From Salvia splendens (lineage: Eukaryota; Streptophyta; Magnoliopsida; Lamiales; Lamiaceae): DNA of 64,000 bases. The notes below the pieces were generated by a model. That model saw only the letters and a list, made by a program, of their open reading frames with translations, was not told the DNA's origin and ran no database searches. Location of the stretch: the NCBI RefSeq assembly GCF_004379255.2, contig NC_056049.1:14244063-14308062 (forward strand), read 5' to 3'. Below are positions 33,051 to 45,935 of the stretch, in pieces; the stretch's first letter is position 1; the number at the start of each line of letters is the position of its first letter. The position numbers and the translations under genes are program-made.

Positions 33051-36000
33051 ATGGGGCAACCGCCGGACCCCGACGAAAAGAGAGACACTCCGGCCCTAAA
33101 TCCGGATCATTTGCCTGACATTGTTCCCGGGATGAGGAAGCTCGGGTCCTCTCCGATCAGCAAATGGTCTTCCGAGCTGGGTGAGGCCGCTTCCCTTCAA
33201 CGTCCGAACCAAATCCATGGAACTAAAAATGGCTAAAGCAAAGCTCAAAGCCCGGAAAAGTACGCCGGCGCCTCCTACCAAAGGCAATGGTCGTAAGAGA
33301 TTTGTCCCGTCTCCGATGCCCGAGGACAAGCAACTAAGGAAGAAGATAGACTTCGGTGAGGAGGAAGGACCTTCGGCCGGTAGTTCCAAATGCAAAGGAT
33401 CCCTGTTCCCGGCGACTCCGTCCCTCGACTTGGGGGTCTCTTTCAGGTTGGAGGACCCCGACTTGCCTCATAAGAAGGAAGAGGAAGTGGAGCATTGGAA
33501 TGAATGTGAAGAAGAGTTCGATGCCCCCAACGGTAGAACCGTGCCGGAAGGAGGCGGCTCGCCGGAAACTGCTGCTCCCGCCGTCGAGTTTATGACCGTT
33601 TCCGGTGAAGTCCCCTCCCTCCACAATCCCCAGCCAAGACTTGCTAGGTCACGTGAAGCACAAGCTGCCCCATGTGCTGTCCTTGCCCCATTGGAAAGTG
33701 GAAAAAGCAAACCTACCTAATCTGGAGGCTGGGACAAAAGTTGACTTTGAAAGCACTAATCCACCTTTCCTAACTAAGCCATCAGGTACAAAGCAAACTT
33801 GCCTAAAATGATAGCAAGTACAAAAGCCCCCTCTTGAAAGTGCCCCCCCCCCTTTCCCCTCTAACATGGCACGAGTTGCATCGTTGGATCCCACCAAGGA
33901 ACCCAAAACTAGATGAGATCCTTCATCTTGCAGCGTTGGACTCGGTGGAAACGCTCGATGCAGCGGCGGCGCAGCCTCTCCGTGCCGGAAAACCTACCGA
34001 CGGCCAGTCACAAACCACCGGAGTTCCCCCAAAACTCTTCGGGATGCATGCAAAGTGTCACCACACACACCTTGGAATGGGAAGTGGGGCATCTCTTGAG
34101 GACTTCCCCCCTCTCGAACGAGGACGAACTAGCAAGATCCGAGCTACGTTTGAGGCCAGCCCGGAACATTATTGTGTGGAGCTCGGCCAGCCGCGACTAA
34201 GGCGAACCCTAACGCCACCGAGAAAAGCTTATTATCGAGACAACGAACAAGGCCACGCCTAGTGCCGAGATGGGCGTATTGACAAGAGAAGAAACACCAA
34301 CACCCAACGATACGCCAATGGATGATGCCGAGAAGATCCACACCGAGAATGAAGAGGCCGAGAAGGTCCACACCGAGAAAGGAAAAGCCGAACTGCCGAG
34401 AATTGGAAAAGCCGAGAAGGGTACACAACGACAACGATGGTGCCCGAGAAGATCCACACCGGAGAATGGAAAAGCCGAACACAACAACCCGAAGAGAAAA
34501 GGAAATACACCTAAGCCCTCGGCGAATTGCCGCAACACAAGGGCCAAATGAAGTTACTCAACATGGCGGGGGGTAGAAGCTACCCCGGGGACCTCGGCGT
34601 GGCCGAAATCGATGGCGGACTTGCTTAAGGGTACTCCGTCGGGCTCGGCGAGTAACACGCTACATGGCGGGGTGAAGGCACCTCAAGCCACCCCGGCCGG
34701 CCGAAACGATGGCGGACATGCTTAAAGGCTCGACTGACCCTAACGGCCCCTCAAGCCTTTGAGCCGGATAAGCTTCAGAACATTGGATTTGCTTCAGTGT
34801 CCGACGGCATCCCGGCCATCTACTTCTCCGGAGCGGAAACTCAAAAGCTTGCTGAGAGCATGGGACACGCCATTGTGGGTAAGTTCTCTCACTCTATCCC
34901 TACCGGACTGGCAAATCCAAAAGACTCTCGATAATATTAAACTCCGGTGTGGATTCAGTTGGAAGTACATTAAATGCTAAACATATTCTCATTCAATGCG
35001 AGGACTTTGGCGGACTATGCCCGAATCCTTGGAGGCCCAAGGGGTACGCCCGTATGGCTCATTGACCGTCACCCCGATGAGGGTCTTCAAATGGTCCCCG
35101 GACTTTGATGCATACTGCGAGTCCCCCATTGCGGCAATTTGGTTGCAACCTAATTGGCCTCCCCATTCATCTTTTCGACCAATCCGCCTTATTCGCCATC
35201 GGCAAGCTTCTCGGCACTTCCAATACAGATTGATCGAGCCACGGCAAACAAGACTCGGCTTTCATTTGCCCGAATTTGCGTCGAGATAGACATCACAAAA
35301 TCGCCTACCGAAGAGATAATCCTTGACCTTGGTGGGCGAGAAACAGTGCCAGCGGGTCCGATGGGACAAGATACCATCATATTGTCAAGAATGTAAACAC
35401 GTCGGCCATGCAAGTGAGGTGTGCTATGCGACGGGCAAGAAGGAACGGCCGCCAAAGAGAAACTACCCCAACGGCCCGCCTAAACAGTCACAACCCGAGA
35501 GACAAACCGAGAAGGGGAGGCAAGATACGGGGAAGAATGCCCCCAGCTCCAATGAATGGAAAACGTTATGGAAGAAGCAAGGCAAGGCGGTGATCGACCC
35601 AAACAATAACAAAACAAATGGGGAGGATATCGGTGGTACTTCCTGGGAGGGACCCGAACTCGAAAATGCCGGCTCAAGGCCGGACTCTAAAATGCCGGAC
35701 TCTGCTTTGGGGAGCGGACCGAGCTCCGGAACTCAAATGCCGGGCTCAAGGCCGGGACCGAGGTTGGGAAGTCCCCACCGAATCGGGGGGGGAACCCATT
35801 GCATCCCACCTCCGAACCACCATCACCACGTGGGAACATGGACGTGGAGTGGGGCTCCCCTAATGCGAGGCGCTCGTCTCACCAGCTCGTCGAGGGAATC
35901 CGAGAGGAGGCGCGCGCCATGCCTTGACAAGGGGGCGTGGGTTCTTCTCGGCAAAGAACCACATGAAGTACTAACCAATATTACTCTCTCATGGCGAATG

Positions 36001-36187
36001 GAGAATTTGAATGTTGAGAATGTGGGGATGCGGACGAAGACCCCATGGAGTTGCACATGGGGGTCGAGAGGTTAGGAGGCAACAGTTCGGGCCGACGATG
36101 CCGAGGAGGTCGCCCCGAACAAGAGCACAACCGCACTGACTACCAAGGAGGCCTTCAGCCTCTTTGGGTACGCACCCTTCCTGTTAA
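33051..36187 (+). pseudogene. LINE ORF1, first-contig copy with indels
   Basis: It starts MGQPPDPDEKRDTPALN at 33051 and breaks at several one-base differences from the copy at 46230-49349 (for example CCCGGGATGAGG for CCCGGGGATGAGG). DUF4283 (KYIKC for KYINAKHIL, HPDEGLQMVP-type shifts) and the knuckle CQECKHVGHASEVC are present in different frames. Near 33890 this copy is in frame (LHRWIPPRNPKLDE) where the second contig is not. Confidence 0.8.
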
Positions 36188-37793
36188 TGATGTCGTACAA
36201 TTTCATGTTTTGGAACGTTGAGGGGGGATTGGCGAATGCGCCCACTCAAACGTTCTAAAAAAGACTTATTGATTGTCATAATGTTTTATTTCCTTGCAAT
36301 AATGGAACCGCTCACACACCCGGACCCGGACCGATTCTCTAAGGCCTTGGGGCTGCCCTTCATTGGTTCGAACACGAACGGGAAGATTTGGATGTTTGCG
36401 GAAGAGGGGTCCACTTTTGATATTGAGAATGACTCGGAACAAATCCTTCACGGTTACCTCAAGTCCCACCGCCTTGCTAGGCCGGTGGTTTCAGCATTTC
36501 AGCCGTGTACGCCAAATGTACAAGGGCTGAACGACATCAATTATGGGACAAGATGAGAGAGATTGCCGGGCCTCTCGAGGGAACACCTTGGATCATCGGT
36601 GGCGATTTCAACACCATTCTATCACACCAAGACAGAGTCGGAAGTGATACTAACCGGCAAGCCGAGATGGTTGATTTTGCGGAGGCAACGGAAGACTGTA
36701 GGCTGCTTGATCCTGGTTTTGATGGAGCGGCATTCACTTGGGCCAAGAATGGCCTCTTTGAAAGGTTGGATAGAGTGCTTTTCAGTGAGGATTGGACTAA
36801 GACCTTCGAGGCTACTCGGGTTACGAATCTCCCCCGGGTTGCCTCGGACCATGGACCAATTCTTGTCAGGTGCACGAAGATGAACACATCCGCTGGAGCC
36901 AAGGCATTCAGGTTCCAGAACATGTGGATCCGACATGAAGGATTCATGGCCGTAGTGCAAAAAGCATGGGAGGAACCCACGGGGGCGGGTGGAATCCTAA
37001 ACATTCAAATCAAGCAGGCCAGAGTTAAAAGGCCCTTAAGGAGTGGAACAAAGAGGTCTTTGGGAACATCCATGCTAATCTAAAGGAAAAGGAGGAAGAA
37101 ATTGCTCTGGCCCAATCTAGTTTCGAGGCAAGGCCGACTCCGGAGCACAGGACAGCGATCAACAAACACATTGCCGAGTACATCCTTTTGCTGAGAATGG
37201 AAGAAGATTTTTGGCGACAGAAGGCAGCTTTGAGGTGGCTTGCCGAGGGAGACAAAAATAACCGGTTCTATCAAAGCTGGGTGAAACAAAAGAGGGTCCG
37301 TCTCCGCATCCATTCAATTCGTGTCAATGGGCAGGAGCTCACCGAGGAAGCCGAGATTAAAAAGTCCGCAGTGGAGTTCTTCCAACAACTCCTTGCCCCA
37401 ACAATCCGACACTTGAAGACCAGACCTCGACCTAATCCAGCAGGTCCACTCAGCCGAGCAGTTCGTTGACATCGCAGATGCTCCAAGTGCGGACGAGGTC
37501 AGGAGTGCCACCTTTTGCATTTCCGGAGATAGTGCACCCGGACCTGATGGCTTCTCGGCCACCTTCTATCAAGCCTGCTGGTCCATTGTGGGGCCGGAGG
37601 TAGTGGAAGCAATCAGACAGTTCTTCAGAGGGCCTTCCTGCCAAGAGCCATCACGGCCACAAGCATTGTCCTTATCCCAAAGAAGGCATCGCCGGAGTCA
37701 TGGACCGACTACCGACCCATTAGTCTCTGCAATGTTTTAAACAAGATCATTACCAAGGTACTCACCTCTCGACTCTCTCCTTTCCTCCCACAG
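36187..37793 (+). pseudogene. LINE ORF2 5' part, first-contig copy with indels
   Basis: It begins at the same TAATGATG ORF1/ORF2 junction as the intact copy. Endonuclease motifs [11 protein letters not shown] and [10 protein letters not shown] are present. Frames break near 36215, 36250, 36490, 37030, 37405 and 37630. It ends at the gap after RLSPFLPQ in the RT fingers. Confidence 0.85.
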
Positions 37794-37893
37794 NNNNNNN
37801 NNNNNNNNNNNNNNNNNNNNNNNNNNNNNNNNNNNNNNNNNNNNNNNNNNNNNNNNNNNNNNNNNNNNNNNNNNNNNNNNNNNNNNNNNNNNN
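37794..37893. other. Assembly gap, 100 N
   Basis: Exactly 100 N, a conventional unknown-size scaffold gap. The sequences on the two sides are a suffix-prefix overlap of about 13 kb (24736-37793 against 37894-50950), so the true gap is probably negative. Confidence 0.98.
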
Positions 37894-39052
37894 GCCGGCA
37901 AGGTCACACCTTTGGGGACAGCCGAGACTTTGAAGGTACACCTTATCTCTCCTTTACCGATGTTGAAACGGCATATCTCTGGAGAAACTAGGACTAGCCA
38001 TTGTTGGGAAGTTTTCCTACTCACTCCCTTCTTCTTTCCAAATTTAAAAAAGCTTAGGGGTATGGGGCTAGTTGGTTTCTTTCAATGGGCCAAGCACATC
38101 CTACTTCAATTCCAAGATATGGCTGATTATGCTAAGGTTTAAGTGGCCCTAATGGGAGTCCGGTTTGGTTTGTTGACATTCACCCAATGAGGGTGTTCAA
38201 ATGGGCACCGGACTTTGATACGTTCTTTGAGTCGCCCATCGTTGCCGTGTGGTGCAATATCATGGGACTACCGGCCCATCTTTTTGAGGAATCGGCCCTC
38301 ATGGCAATCGGAAAGCTACTAGGCAAGCCGTTACAAGCGGACCATGCCACATCAATCAACCCACTCGCTCTTTTTTGCTAGGATATGTGTTGAGATTGAT
38401 ATCTCCAACCCCCCGACGGAGGAGATCATGCTATACATCCTAGGCAAAAAATCAAGACACAAAGTAGCATGGGACCGTATCCCATTGTTTTGCGAGAATT
38501 GTAAGCATGTTGGGCAAGTCATTGATGAGTGTCATGCATTGGGAGGAGGCAAGGATTACCGAACACCAACGAAGGCGTTCTGCCCTAGCCACGATCACAA
38601 GATATCATCCTCGAGAATGGCGTCCAAAGGTGGCGATTAGGGTTGGCACCTCACCGAACATTGATCACACGAACAAGGAAAAAGATAGTGGCAACCAAGA
38701 GAAGAACAAGGAGGGTACAATGAACGTCGATCCGTTGGCTCCTCGAGCGCCCCTTGGGAGTCAACCAAGCATGGACGAGGATGGATTCCAATTGGTGTCG
38801 AGGAAGAGGAAAGGAAACAAGGCACATAAGGGACATGCACTCCAAAGCTCAACACATCGACAATTTGCGTTTGAAAGACAATGTCGCCACGGTGTCATTC
38901 GATCGGGATGACTCTAGTGCGAACGAGCTGAGCACTTGCTCAATGAATGTCTCATGTGGGCTCCCCACCGGGAGAAGGAAGGCTTCATCGAGGAACTTGA
39001 TCCGGGAGGGATCGTTCATCGTGGGGGTATCCCTATTGTGGGCCTCAATTAA
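37894..39052 (+). pseudogene. ORF1 remnant, second-contig copy of unit 5
   Basis: DUF4283 part 2 from MRVFKWAPDF at 38187, the knuckle CENCKHVGQVIDEC and DEDGFQLVSRKRKG are present in shifting frames because of local indels. The stop after GLN is at 39050-39052. Confidence 0.82.
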
Positions 39053-39256
39053 GTGACGACCTTGGATTTTGTGATGTGAAGGTTGCACCCATGTTAATTG
39101 TAATAGAATAGTAAAGAGTACATTGATGATCCACTCTAGTTGGTAGGGAGGCCTCGTGTACTCTAATTGGTTTTGTCGAGCCATCACTTTTGGGCGGCTC
39201 GGTGTTCCTGGTTTTCGTTGCAATTGTCCTTAGTAATGCACAGGTGTGGGTCCACC

Positions 39257-39873
39257 ATGGCTCGATTCTTATGTGGGCTGAATAGGGAGATTGCAAACAT
39301 TGTGGAGCTTCAACACTATGTTGAGTTGGAGGACATGGTTCATATGGCCATGAAGGTGGAGGGACAATTGAAGAAGGGAACAATCCAAAAGATTTTTCAA
39401 CAAGTTCTCATTCTTCAAGGACAAAAGAGTGGACTTCATCCAAATCCAATTTTGGGGCAGCTTCTAAACCCAAATGAAGCGTCGACATCCAAGTCCAAAG
39501 AATTTGAGAAGGGTAAAGGTATTTCTACTTCTACTTCTACTCGAAATAGAGATATCAAATGTTTTCGTTGTCAAGGTGTTGGACACATTGCATCTCAATG
39601 TCCAAACAAAAGGGTGATGATTTTGAAGCCAAATGGAGAGATAGAATCTGAAAGTGAACGTGAAGATGATGATGATGAGGAGGAGGATAAACAATTGGAG
39701 GAGATTGGACCAGAACATGGAGAACTTTTGGTGGTTCGAAGGGCTCTAAACATGCAAAACAGAAACGATGATCAACAAAGGGAGAACATCTTCCACACAA
39801 GGTGTTTGGTCCAAGGTGAACTTTGCATAATGATTATTGATGGGGGTAGTTGTGCAAATGTTGGAAGTTCTGA
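39257..39873 (+). pseudogene. Gypsy gag-protease fragment, second-contig copy of unit 5
   Basis: Here the frame is continuous from [18 protein letters not shown] through [15 protein letters not shown] and [14 protein letters not shown] to [15 protein letters not shown], unlike in the first-contig copy. The two one-base differences (TTTTTC and CCCAAATG) look like homopolymer calls, so which version is right is open. Confidence 0.82.
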
Positions 39874-39999
39874 GAGATTAAGATAGATCCGTACCCCAGA
39901 AATTTAGTGAGGGAAGCTCTCCCTTCTCTCCTAGAATTCGATCTCCTTCCCTCCCTCCCCTTTGAGGGGAGGTGAAATGTGATTGTTGCAATCCGACAC

Positions 40000-42012
40000 A
40001 TGGTGAAGTCCGGTGTGAGCTGCCGAAGGGGGAGGCCACGGCCTTGATACACACGATGCAGCCGCCTTCCTCGCCGGAGTGGAAGTTTTCGTTCGATTGC
40101 ACGGCCCAAACCAAAAAGGGTTGGCACGACCCCACCCGGAAAAAGCTCGACAAAGCCCTTAAAGAGCCGGTCTTGAATCTGGTTCGGAGGTGAGTCGGGC
40201 GTAAGAAGAAGATGTTTTCGAAATGGCTGATGTACTCGGCGGCAACTCCATGGTGAGGGAGGGGGGTCGCCGGATGTTAAGTAGCTCTTACTGGGGAGAA
40301 TGTTTGAGCTCCTTAGCTCAAATGGCAAAGGATGAGAAAGCTTCGACAAAAGATTGGAAGGTCTTGATGGTGAGGGGATGGCCGGAATTGCGCCGGCGCC
40401 GGCGCCGGCTGGCCGGGAACCCCTTGATGTCTCATGCTTGGAGTATGAGATGTGTCAACAAGGATGAACAATGCAAGTACACCTCTCCATGTTGACGCCT
40501 AGGCTAGAGGATGGGGTGGCATGTGACTTACAAAAGAAGGAAAAGACAAAGGTTACTTGCTTGGGGGCAAGAGAATGATGGTCCATTTAGAGGTAAAATG
40601 CCATTTGAATTCAAATTCAGCACCAGTGTGCTATCTACATCTCAATTGGCATTGATATGGAGAAAAGAAGGGACCATGGGCACCGACGGCCGGCCGCCGG
40701 AGTACCCGCCGGAAAACCTGGTCCCGCCTGCGAATGCATGGAAGGAGGCTAAAAACTTGTTCGCACATGGGGGGGACGGGTGGCATGGTGGGAGCCTCAA
40801 CACCACATAAAACCCATAAGGACGAGCCAATCCCACTCGACGCCGGCAAGGTCACACCTTTGGGGACAGCCGAGACTTTGAAGGTACACCTTATCTCTCC
40901 TTTACCGATGTTGAAACGGCATATCTCTCGGAGAAACGAGGACTAAGCCATTGTTGGGAAGTTTTCCTACTCACTCCCTTCTTCTTTCCAAATTTAAAAA
41001 AGCTTAGGGGGTATGGGGCTAGTTGGTTCTTTCACTTGGAAATACTTGAATGCCAAGCACATCCTACTTCAATTCCAAGATATGGCTGATTATGCTAAGG
41101 TTTAAGTGGCCCTAATGGGAGTCCGGTTTGGTTGTTGACATTCACCCAATGAGGGTGTTCAAATGGGCACCGGACTTTGATACGTTCTTTGAGTCGCCCA
41201 TCGTTGCCGTGTGGTGCAATATCATGGGACTACCGGCCCATCTTTTTGAGGAATCGGCCCTCAGTGGCGATCGGAAAGCTACTAGACAAGCCGTTACAAG
41301 CGGACCATGCCACAATCAATCAAACCCGGCTCTCTTTTGCTAGGATATGTGTTGAGATTGATATCTCCAACCCCCCGACGGAGGAGATCATGCTAAACAT
41401 CCTAGGCAAAAATTCAGACACAAAGTAGCATGGGACCGTATCCCATTGTTTTGCGAGAATTGGTAAGCATGTTGGGCAAGTCATTGATGAGTGTCATGCA
41501 TTGGGAGGAGGCAGGGATTACCGAACACCAACCAAGGCGTTCTGCCCTAGCCACGATCACAAGATCATCCGTCGTGAATGGCGTCCAAAGGTGGCGATTA
41601 GGGTTGGCAACCTCACCGAACATTGATCACACGAACAAGGAAAAAGATAGTGGCAACCAAGAGAAGAACAAGGAGGGTACAATGAACGTCGATCCGTTGC
41701 TCCTCGAGCGCCCCTTGGGAGTCAACCAGCATGGACGAGGATGGATTCCCAATTGGTGTCGAGGAAGAGGAAGGCAAGGCACATAAGGGAGACATGCACT
41801 CCAAAGCTCAACACATCGACAATTTGCGTTTGAAAGACAATGTCGCCACGGTGTCATTCGATCGGGATGACTCTAGTGCGAACGAGCCGAGCACCTTGCT
41901 CAATGAAGGTCTCATGTGGGCTCCCCAACCGGAGAAGGAAGGCTTCATCGAGGAACTTGATCCGGGAGGGATCGTTCATCGCGGGGGTATCCCTATTGTG
42001 GGCCTCAATTAA
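40000..42012 (+). pseudogene. ORF1 remnant, second-contig copy of unit 6
   Basis: The N-terminal region is badly frame-broken (40000-40950). Part 2 from 41150 carries MRVFKWAPDF, LLDKPLQAD as in unit 6, a knuckle interrupted at ENW-KHVGQ by an extra G, and the C-terminus GGIPIVGLN. Confidence 0.8.
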
Positions 42013-42219
42013 GTGACGGACCTTGGATTTTGGTGATGTGAAGGTTGCACCATGTTAATTGTAATAGAATAGTGAGAGTACATGTGATGACCACTCTAGT
42101 TGGTAGGGAGGCCCTCGTTGTACTCTAATTGGTTTTGTCGAGCCATCACTTTTGGGCGGCTCGGTGTTCCTGGTTGTTCGTTGCAATTGTCCTTAGTAAT
42201 GCACAGGTGTGGGTCCACC

Positions 42220-42807
42220 ATGGCTTCGATTTTTATGTGGGATGAATAGGGATATTGCAAACATTGTGGAGCTTCAACACTATGTGGAGTTGGAGGACAT
42301 GGTTCATATGGCCATGAAGGTGGAGGGACAATTGAAGAAGAAGGGAACAATCCAAAAGAATTTTTCAACAAGTTCTCATTCTTCAAGGACAAAAGAGTGG
42401 ACTTCATCCAAATCCAATTTTGGGGCAGCTTCTAAACCCAAAATGAAGCGTCGACATCCAAGTCCAAAGAATTTGAGAAGGGTAAAGGTATTTCTACTTC
42501 TACTTCTACTCGAAATAGAGATATCAAATGTTTTCGTTGTCAAGGTGTTGGACACATTGCATCTCAATGTCCAAACAAAAGGGTGATGATTTTGAAGCCA
42601 AATGGAGAGATAGAATCTGAAAGTGAACGTGAAGATGATGATGATGAGGAGGAGGATAAACAATTGGAGGAGATTGGACCAGAACATGCAAAACAGAAAC
42701 GATGATCAACAAAGGGAGAACATCTTCCACACAAGGTGTTTGGTCCAAGTAAAACTTTGCATAATGATTATTGATGGTGGTAGTTGTGCAAATGTTGCAA
42801 GTTCTGA
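42220..42807 (+). pseudogene. Gypsy gag-protease fragment, second-contig copy of unit 6
   Basis: It reads [20 protein letters not shown] in the same frame as [12 protein letters not shown], where other copies shift frame. The unit-6 linker deletion is present, and the protease codons read SCANVASSE, as in the 56500 element. Confidence 0.82.
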
Positions 42808-42930
42808 GAGATTAAGATAGATCCGTACCCCAGAAATTTAGTGAGGGAAGCTCTCCCTTATCTCTAGAATTCGACCTCTTTCCCTCCCTCCCCTTTAAGG
42901 GAGGTGAAATGTGATTGTTGCATCCGACAC

Positions 42931-44931
42931 ATGGTGAAGTCCGGTGGGTGAGCTGCCGAAGGGGGAGGCCACGGCCTTGATACACACGATGCAGCCCCCC
43001 TTCCTCGCCGGAGTGGAAGTTTCGTTCGATTGCACGGCCCAAAACCAAAAGGGTTGGCACGCCCCACCCGGAGAAAGCTCGACAAGCCCTTAAACGAGCC
43101 AGTCTTGAATCTGGTTCGGAGGTGAGTCGGGCTAAGAAGAAGATGGTTTTCGAAATGGCTGATGAACTCGTCGGCAAACTCCATGGTGAAGGGAGGGGGT
43201 CGCCGGATGTTAAGCAAGCTCTTACTGGGGAGATGTTGAGCTCATTAGCTCAAATGGCAAAGGATGAGAAAGCTTCGACAAAAGATTTGGAAGGTCTTGA
43301 TGGTGAGGGGATGGCCGGAATTGCGCCGGCGCCGGCGCCGGCTGGCCGGGACCTTGATGTCTCATGCTTGGAGTATGAGATGGTCAACAAGGAGACCAAT
43401 GCAAGTACACCTTTCCATGTGACGCCTAGGCTAGAGGATGGGTTGGCATGTGACTCACAAAAGAAGGAAAAGACAAAGGTTACTTTGCTTGGGCAAGAGA
43501 ATGATGGTCCATTTGAGGTAAATGCCATTTTGAATTCAAATTCAGCACCATGTGCTATCCACACCCAATTTGGCATTGACGGAGAAAAGAGGGACCATGG
43601 CACCGACGGCCGGCTGCCGGAGTACCCGCCGGAAAACCTGGTCCCGCCGGCGAATGCATGGAAAGAGGCTAAAAACTTGTTCGCACATGGGGGGACGGGG
43701 TGCATGGTGGGAGCCTCAACACCACATAAAACCCATAAGGACGAGCCAATCCCACTCGACGCCGGCAAGGTCACACCTTTGGGGATAGCCGGAGACTTTA
43801 AGGTACACCTTATCTCTCCTTTACCGATGTTGAAACGGCATATCTCTCAGAGAAACTAGGACTAGCCATTGTTGGGAAGTTTTCCTACTCACTCCCTTCT
43901 TCTTTCCAAATTTAAAAAAGCTTAGGGGGTATGGGGCTAGTTGGTTCTTTCACTTGGAAATACTTGAATGCCAAGCACATCCTACTTCAATTCCAAGATA
44001 TGGCTGATTATGCTAAGGTTTAAGTGGCCCTAATGGGAGTCCGGTTTGGTTTGTTGACATTCACCCAATGAGGGTGTTAAAATGGGCACCGGACTTTGAT
44101 ACGTTCTTTGAGTCGCCCATCGTTGCTGTGTGGTGCAATATCATGAGACTACCAGCCCATCTTTTTGAGGAATCGGCCCTCATGGCGATCGGAAAGCTAC
44201 TAGGCAAGCCGTTACAAGCGGACCATGCCACAATCAATCAAACCCGGCTCTCTTTTGCTAGGATATGTGTTGAGATTGATATCTCCTACCCCCCGACGGA
44301 GGAGATCATGCTAAACATCCTAAGCAAAAATTCAAGACACAAAGTAGCATGGGACCGTATCCCATTGTTTTGCGAGAATTGTAAGCATGTTGGGCAGGTC
44401 ATTGATGAGTGTCATGCATTGGGAGGAGGCAAGGATTACCGAACACCAACCAAGGCGTTCTGCCCTAGCCACGATCACAAGATCATCCGTCGTGAATGGC
44501 GTCCAAAGGCGACGATTAGGGTTGGCACCTCATCGAACATTGATCACACGAACAAGGAAAAAGATAGTGGCAACCAAGAGAAGAACAAGGAGGGTACAAT
44601 GAACGTCGATCCGTTGGCTCCTCGAGCACCCCTTGGGAGTCAACCAAGCATGGACGAGGATGGATTCCAATTGGTGTCGAGGAAGAGGAAAGGCAAGGCA
44701 CATAAGGGAGACATGCACTCCAAAGCTCAACACATCGACAATTTGCGTTTGAAAGACAATGTCGCCACGGTGACATTCGATCGGAATGACTCTAGTGCGA
44801 ACGAGCCGAGCACTTGCTCAATGAATGTCTCATGTGGGCTCCCCAACCGGGAGAAGGAAGGCTTCATCGAGGAACTTGATCCGGGAGGGATCGTTCATCG
44901 CGGGGGTATCCCTATTGTGGGCCTCAATTAA
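42931..44931 (+). pseudogene. ORF1 remnant, second-contig copy of unit 7
   Basis: It is identical to the unit 7 ORF1 blocks except for an added G after KSGG (42949) and an added C near 43000 that break the N-terminus. The blocks 43122-43859 and 44068-44931 match 29943-30680 and 30889-31752. Confidence 0.85.
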
Positions 44932-45137
44932 GTGACGGACCTTGGATTTTGTGATGTGAAGGTTGCACCATGTTAATTGTAATAGAATAGTGAAGAGTAC
45001 ATTGATGACCACTCTAGTTGGTGGGGAGGCCCTCGTTGTACTCTAATTGGTTTTGTCGAGCCATCACTTATGGGCGGCTCGGTGTTCCTGGTTGTTCGTT
45101 GCAATTGTCCTTAGTAATGCACAGGTGTGGGTCCACC

Positions 45138-45756
45138 ATGGCTCGATTTTTATGTGGGCTGAATAGGGATATTGCAAACATTGTGGAGCTTCAACACTAT
45201 GTTGAGTTGGAGGACATGGTTCATATGGCCATGAAGGTGGAGGGACAATTGAAGAAGGGAACAATCCAAAAGATTTTTTCAACAAGTTCTCATTCTTCAA
45301 GGACAAAAGAGTGGACTTCATCCAAATCCAATTTTGGGGCAGCTTCTAAACCCAAAATGAAGCGTCGACATCCAAGTCCAAAGAATTTGAGAAGGGTAAA
45401 GGTATTTCTACTTCTACTTCTACTCGAAATAGAGATATCAAAAGTTTTCATTGTCAAGGTGTTGGACACATTACATCTCAATGTCCAAACAAAAGGGTGA
45501 TGATTTTGAAGCCAAATGGAGAGATAGAATCTGAAAGTGAACGTGAAGATGATGATGATGAGGAGGAGGATAAACAATTGGAGGAGATTGGACCAGAACA
45601 TGGAGAACTTTTGGTGGTTCGAAGGGCTCTAAACATGCAAAACAGAAACGATGATCAACAAAGGGAGAACATCTTCCACAAAAGGTGTTTGGTCCAAGGT
45701 GAACTTTGCATAATGATTATTGATGGTGGTAGTTGTTCAAATGTTGGAAGTTCTGA
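45138..45756 (+). pseudogene. Gypsy gag-protease fragment, second-contig copy of unit 7
   Basis: The acidic linker is in frame here ([19 protein letters not shown]). It has the same knuckle changes as unit 7 (SFHCQGVGHITSQC) and ends SCSNVGSSE before the inverted integrase piece. Confidence 0.85.
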
Positions 45757-45935
45757 GACTTTTCCATGCAATCTTTTCACCATTTCGGCCTTAGCTTTTC
45801 CATCAAGACTTGCACGATCTTCAATAGGTATTGGAATCAAATCTAGTGGGCTCAATGGATTAAAACCATACACAACTTCAAATGGAGAAAAGTTAGTAGC
45901 AGAATGAACACTTCGATTATAAGCAAATTCAGCAA
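45757..45935 (-). pseudogene. Gypsy integrase 3' fragment, left of the LINE insertion
   Basis: This is the continuation of the gypsy pol that stops at LPFA near 53774. The minus strand resumes with [15 protein letters not shown] and ends at [10 protein letters not shown] near 45763. The last bases next to the LINE (GCAA, 45932-45935) are repeated on the other side of the LINE. Downstream integrase sequence is lost at a junction with inverted gag-protease sharing TCTGAGA. Confidence 0.9.

Larger units (their letters stand above)
32756..37793 (+). mobile_element. 5' part of the full-length LINE, error-rich contig end
   Basis: It corresponds to 45936-50950 of the second contig, with many single-base insertions and deletions, often in homopolymers. 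The region stops at the gap. The pattern fits low-coverage consensus at a contig end rather than an independent, older insertion. Confidence 0.85.
37894..39873 (+). repeat. Partial array unit, second-contig copy of unit 5
   Basis: It starts at GCCGGCAAGGTCACACC, which is 24736 in unit 5, and has the same DUF4283 deletion as units 4 and 5. Scattered single-base indels (for example CAATGGGCC, ATCATCC for TCATCCG) mark poor consensus quality. Confidence 0.88.
39874..42807 (+). repeat. Array unit, second-contig copy of unit 6
   Basis: It is identified as unit 6 by the ~33-bp gag deletion near 42687 and the VK-stop near 40280. Its length is 2934 against 2913 bp, the excess coming from scattered one-base insertions. 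Confidence 0.88.
42808..45756 (+). repeat. Array unit, second-contig copy of unit 7
   Basis: It appears the same as 29631-32576 apart from a few one-base differences in its first ~200 bp (for example GGTGGGTGAGC for GGTGGTGAGC) and one A near 45575. It ends at the same inverted integrase junction. Confidence 0.9.

Noticed and set aside
37894..45756. A second, independent tandem array
   Set aside because: Unit-specific variants match units 5-7 one by one and the overlap is end to end, so it is most simply the same DNA assembled twice.
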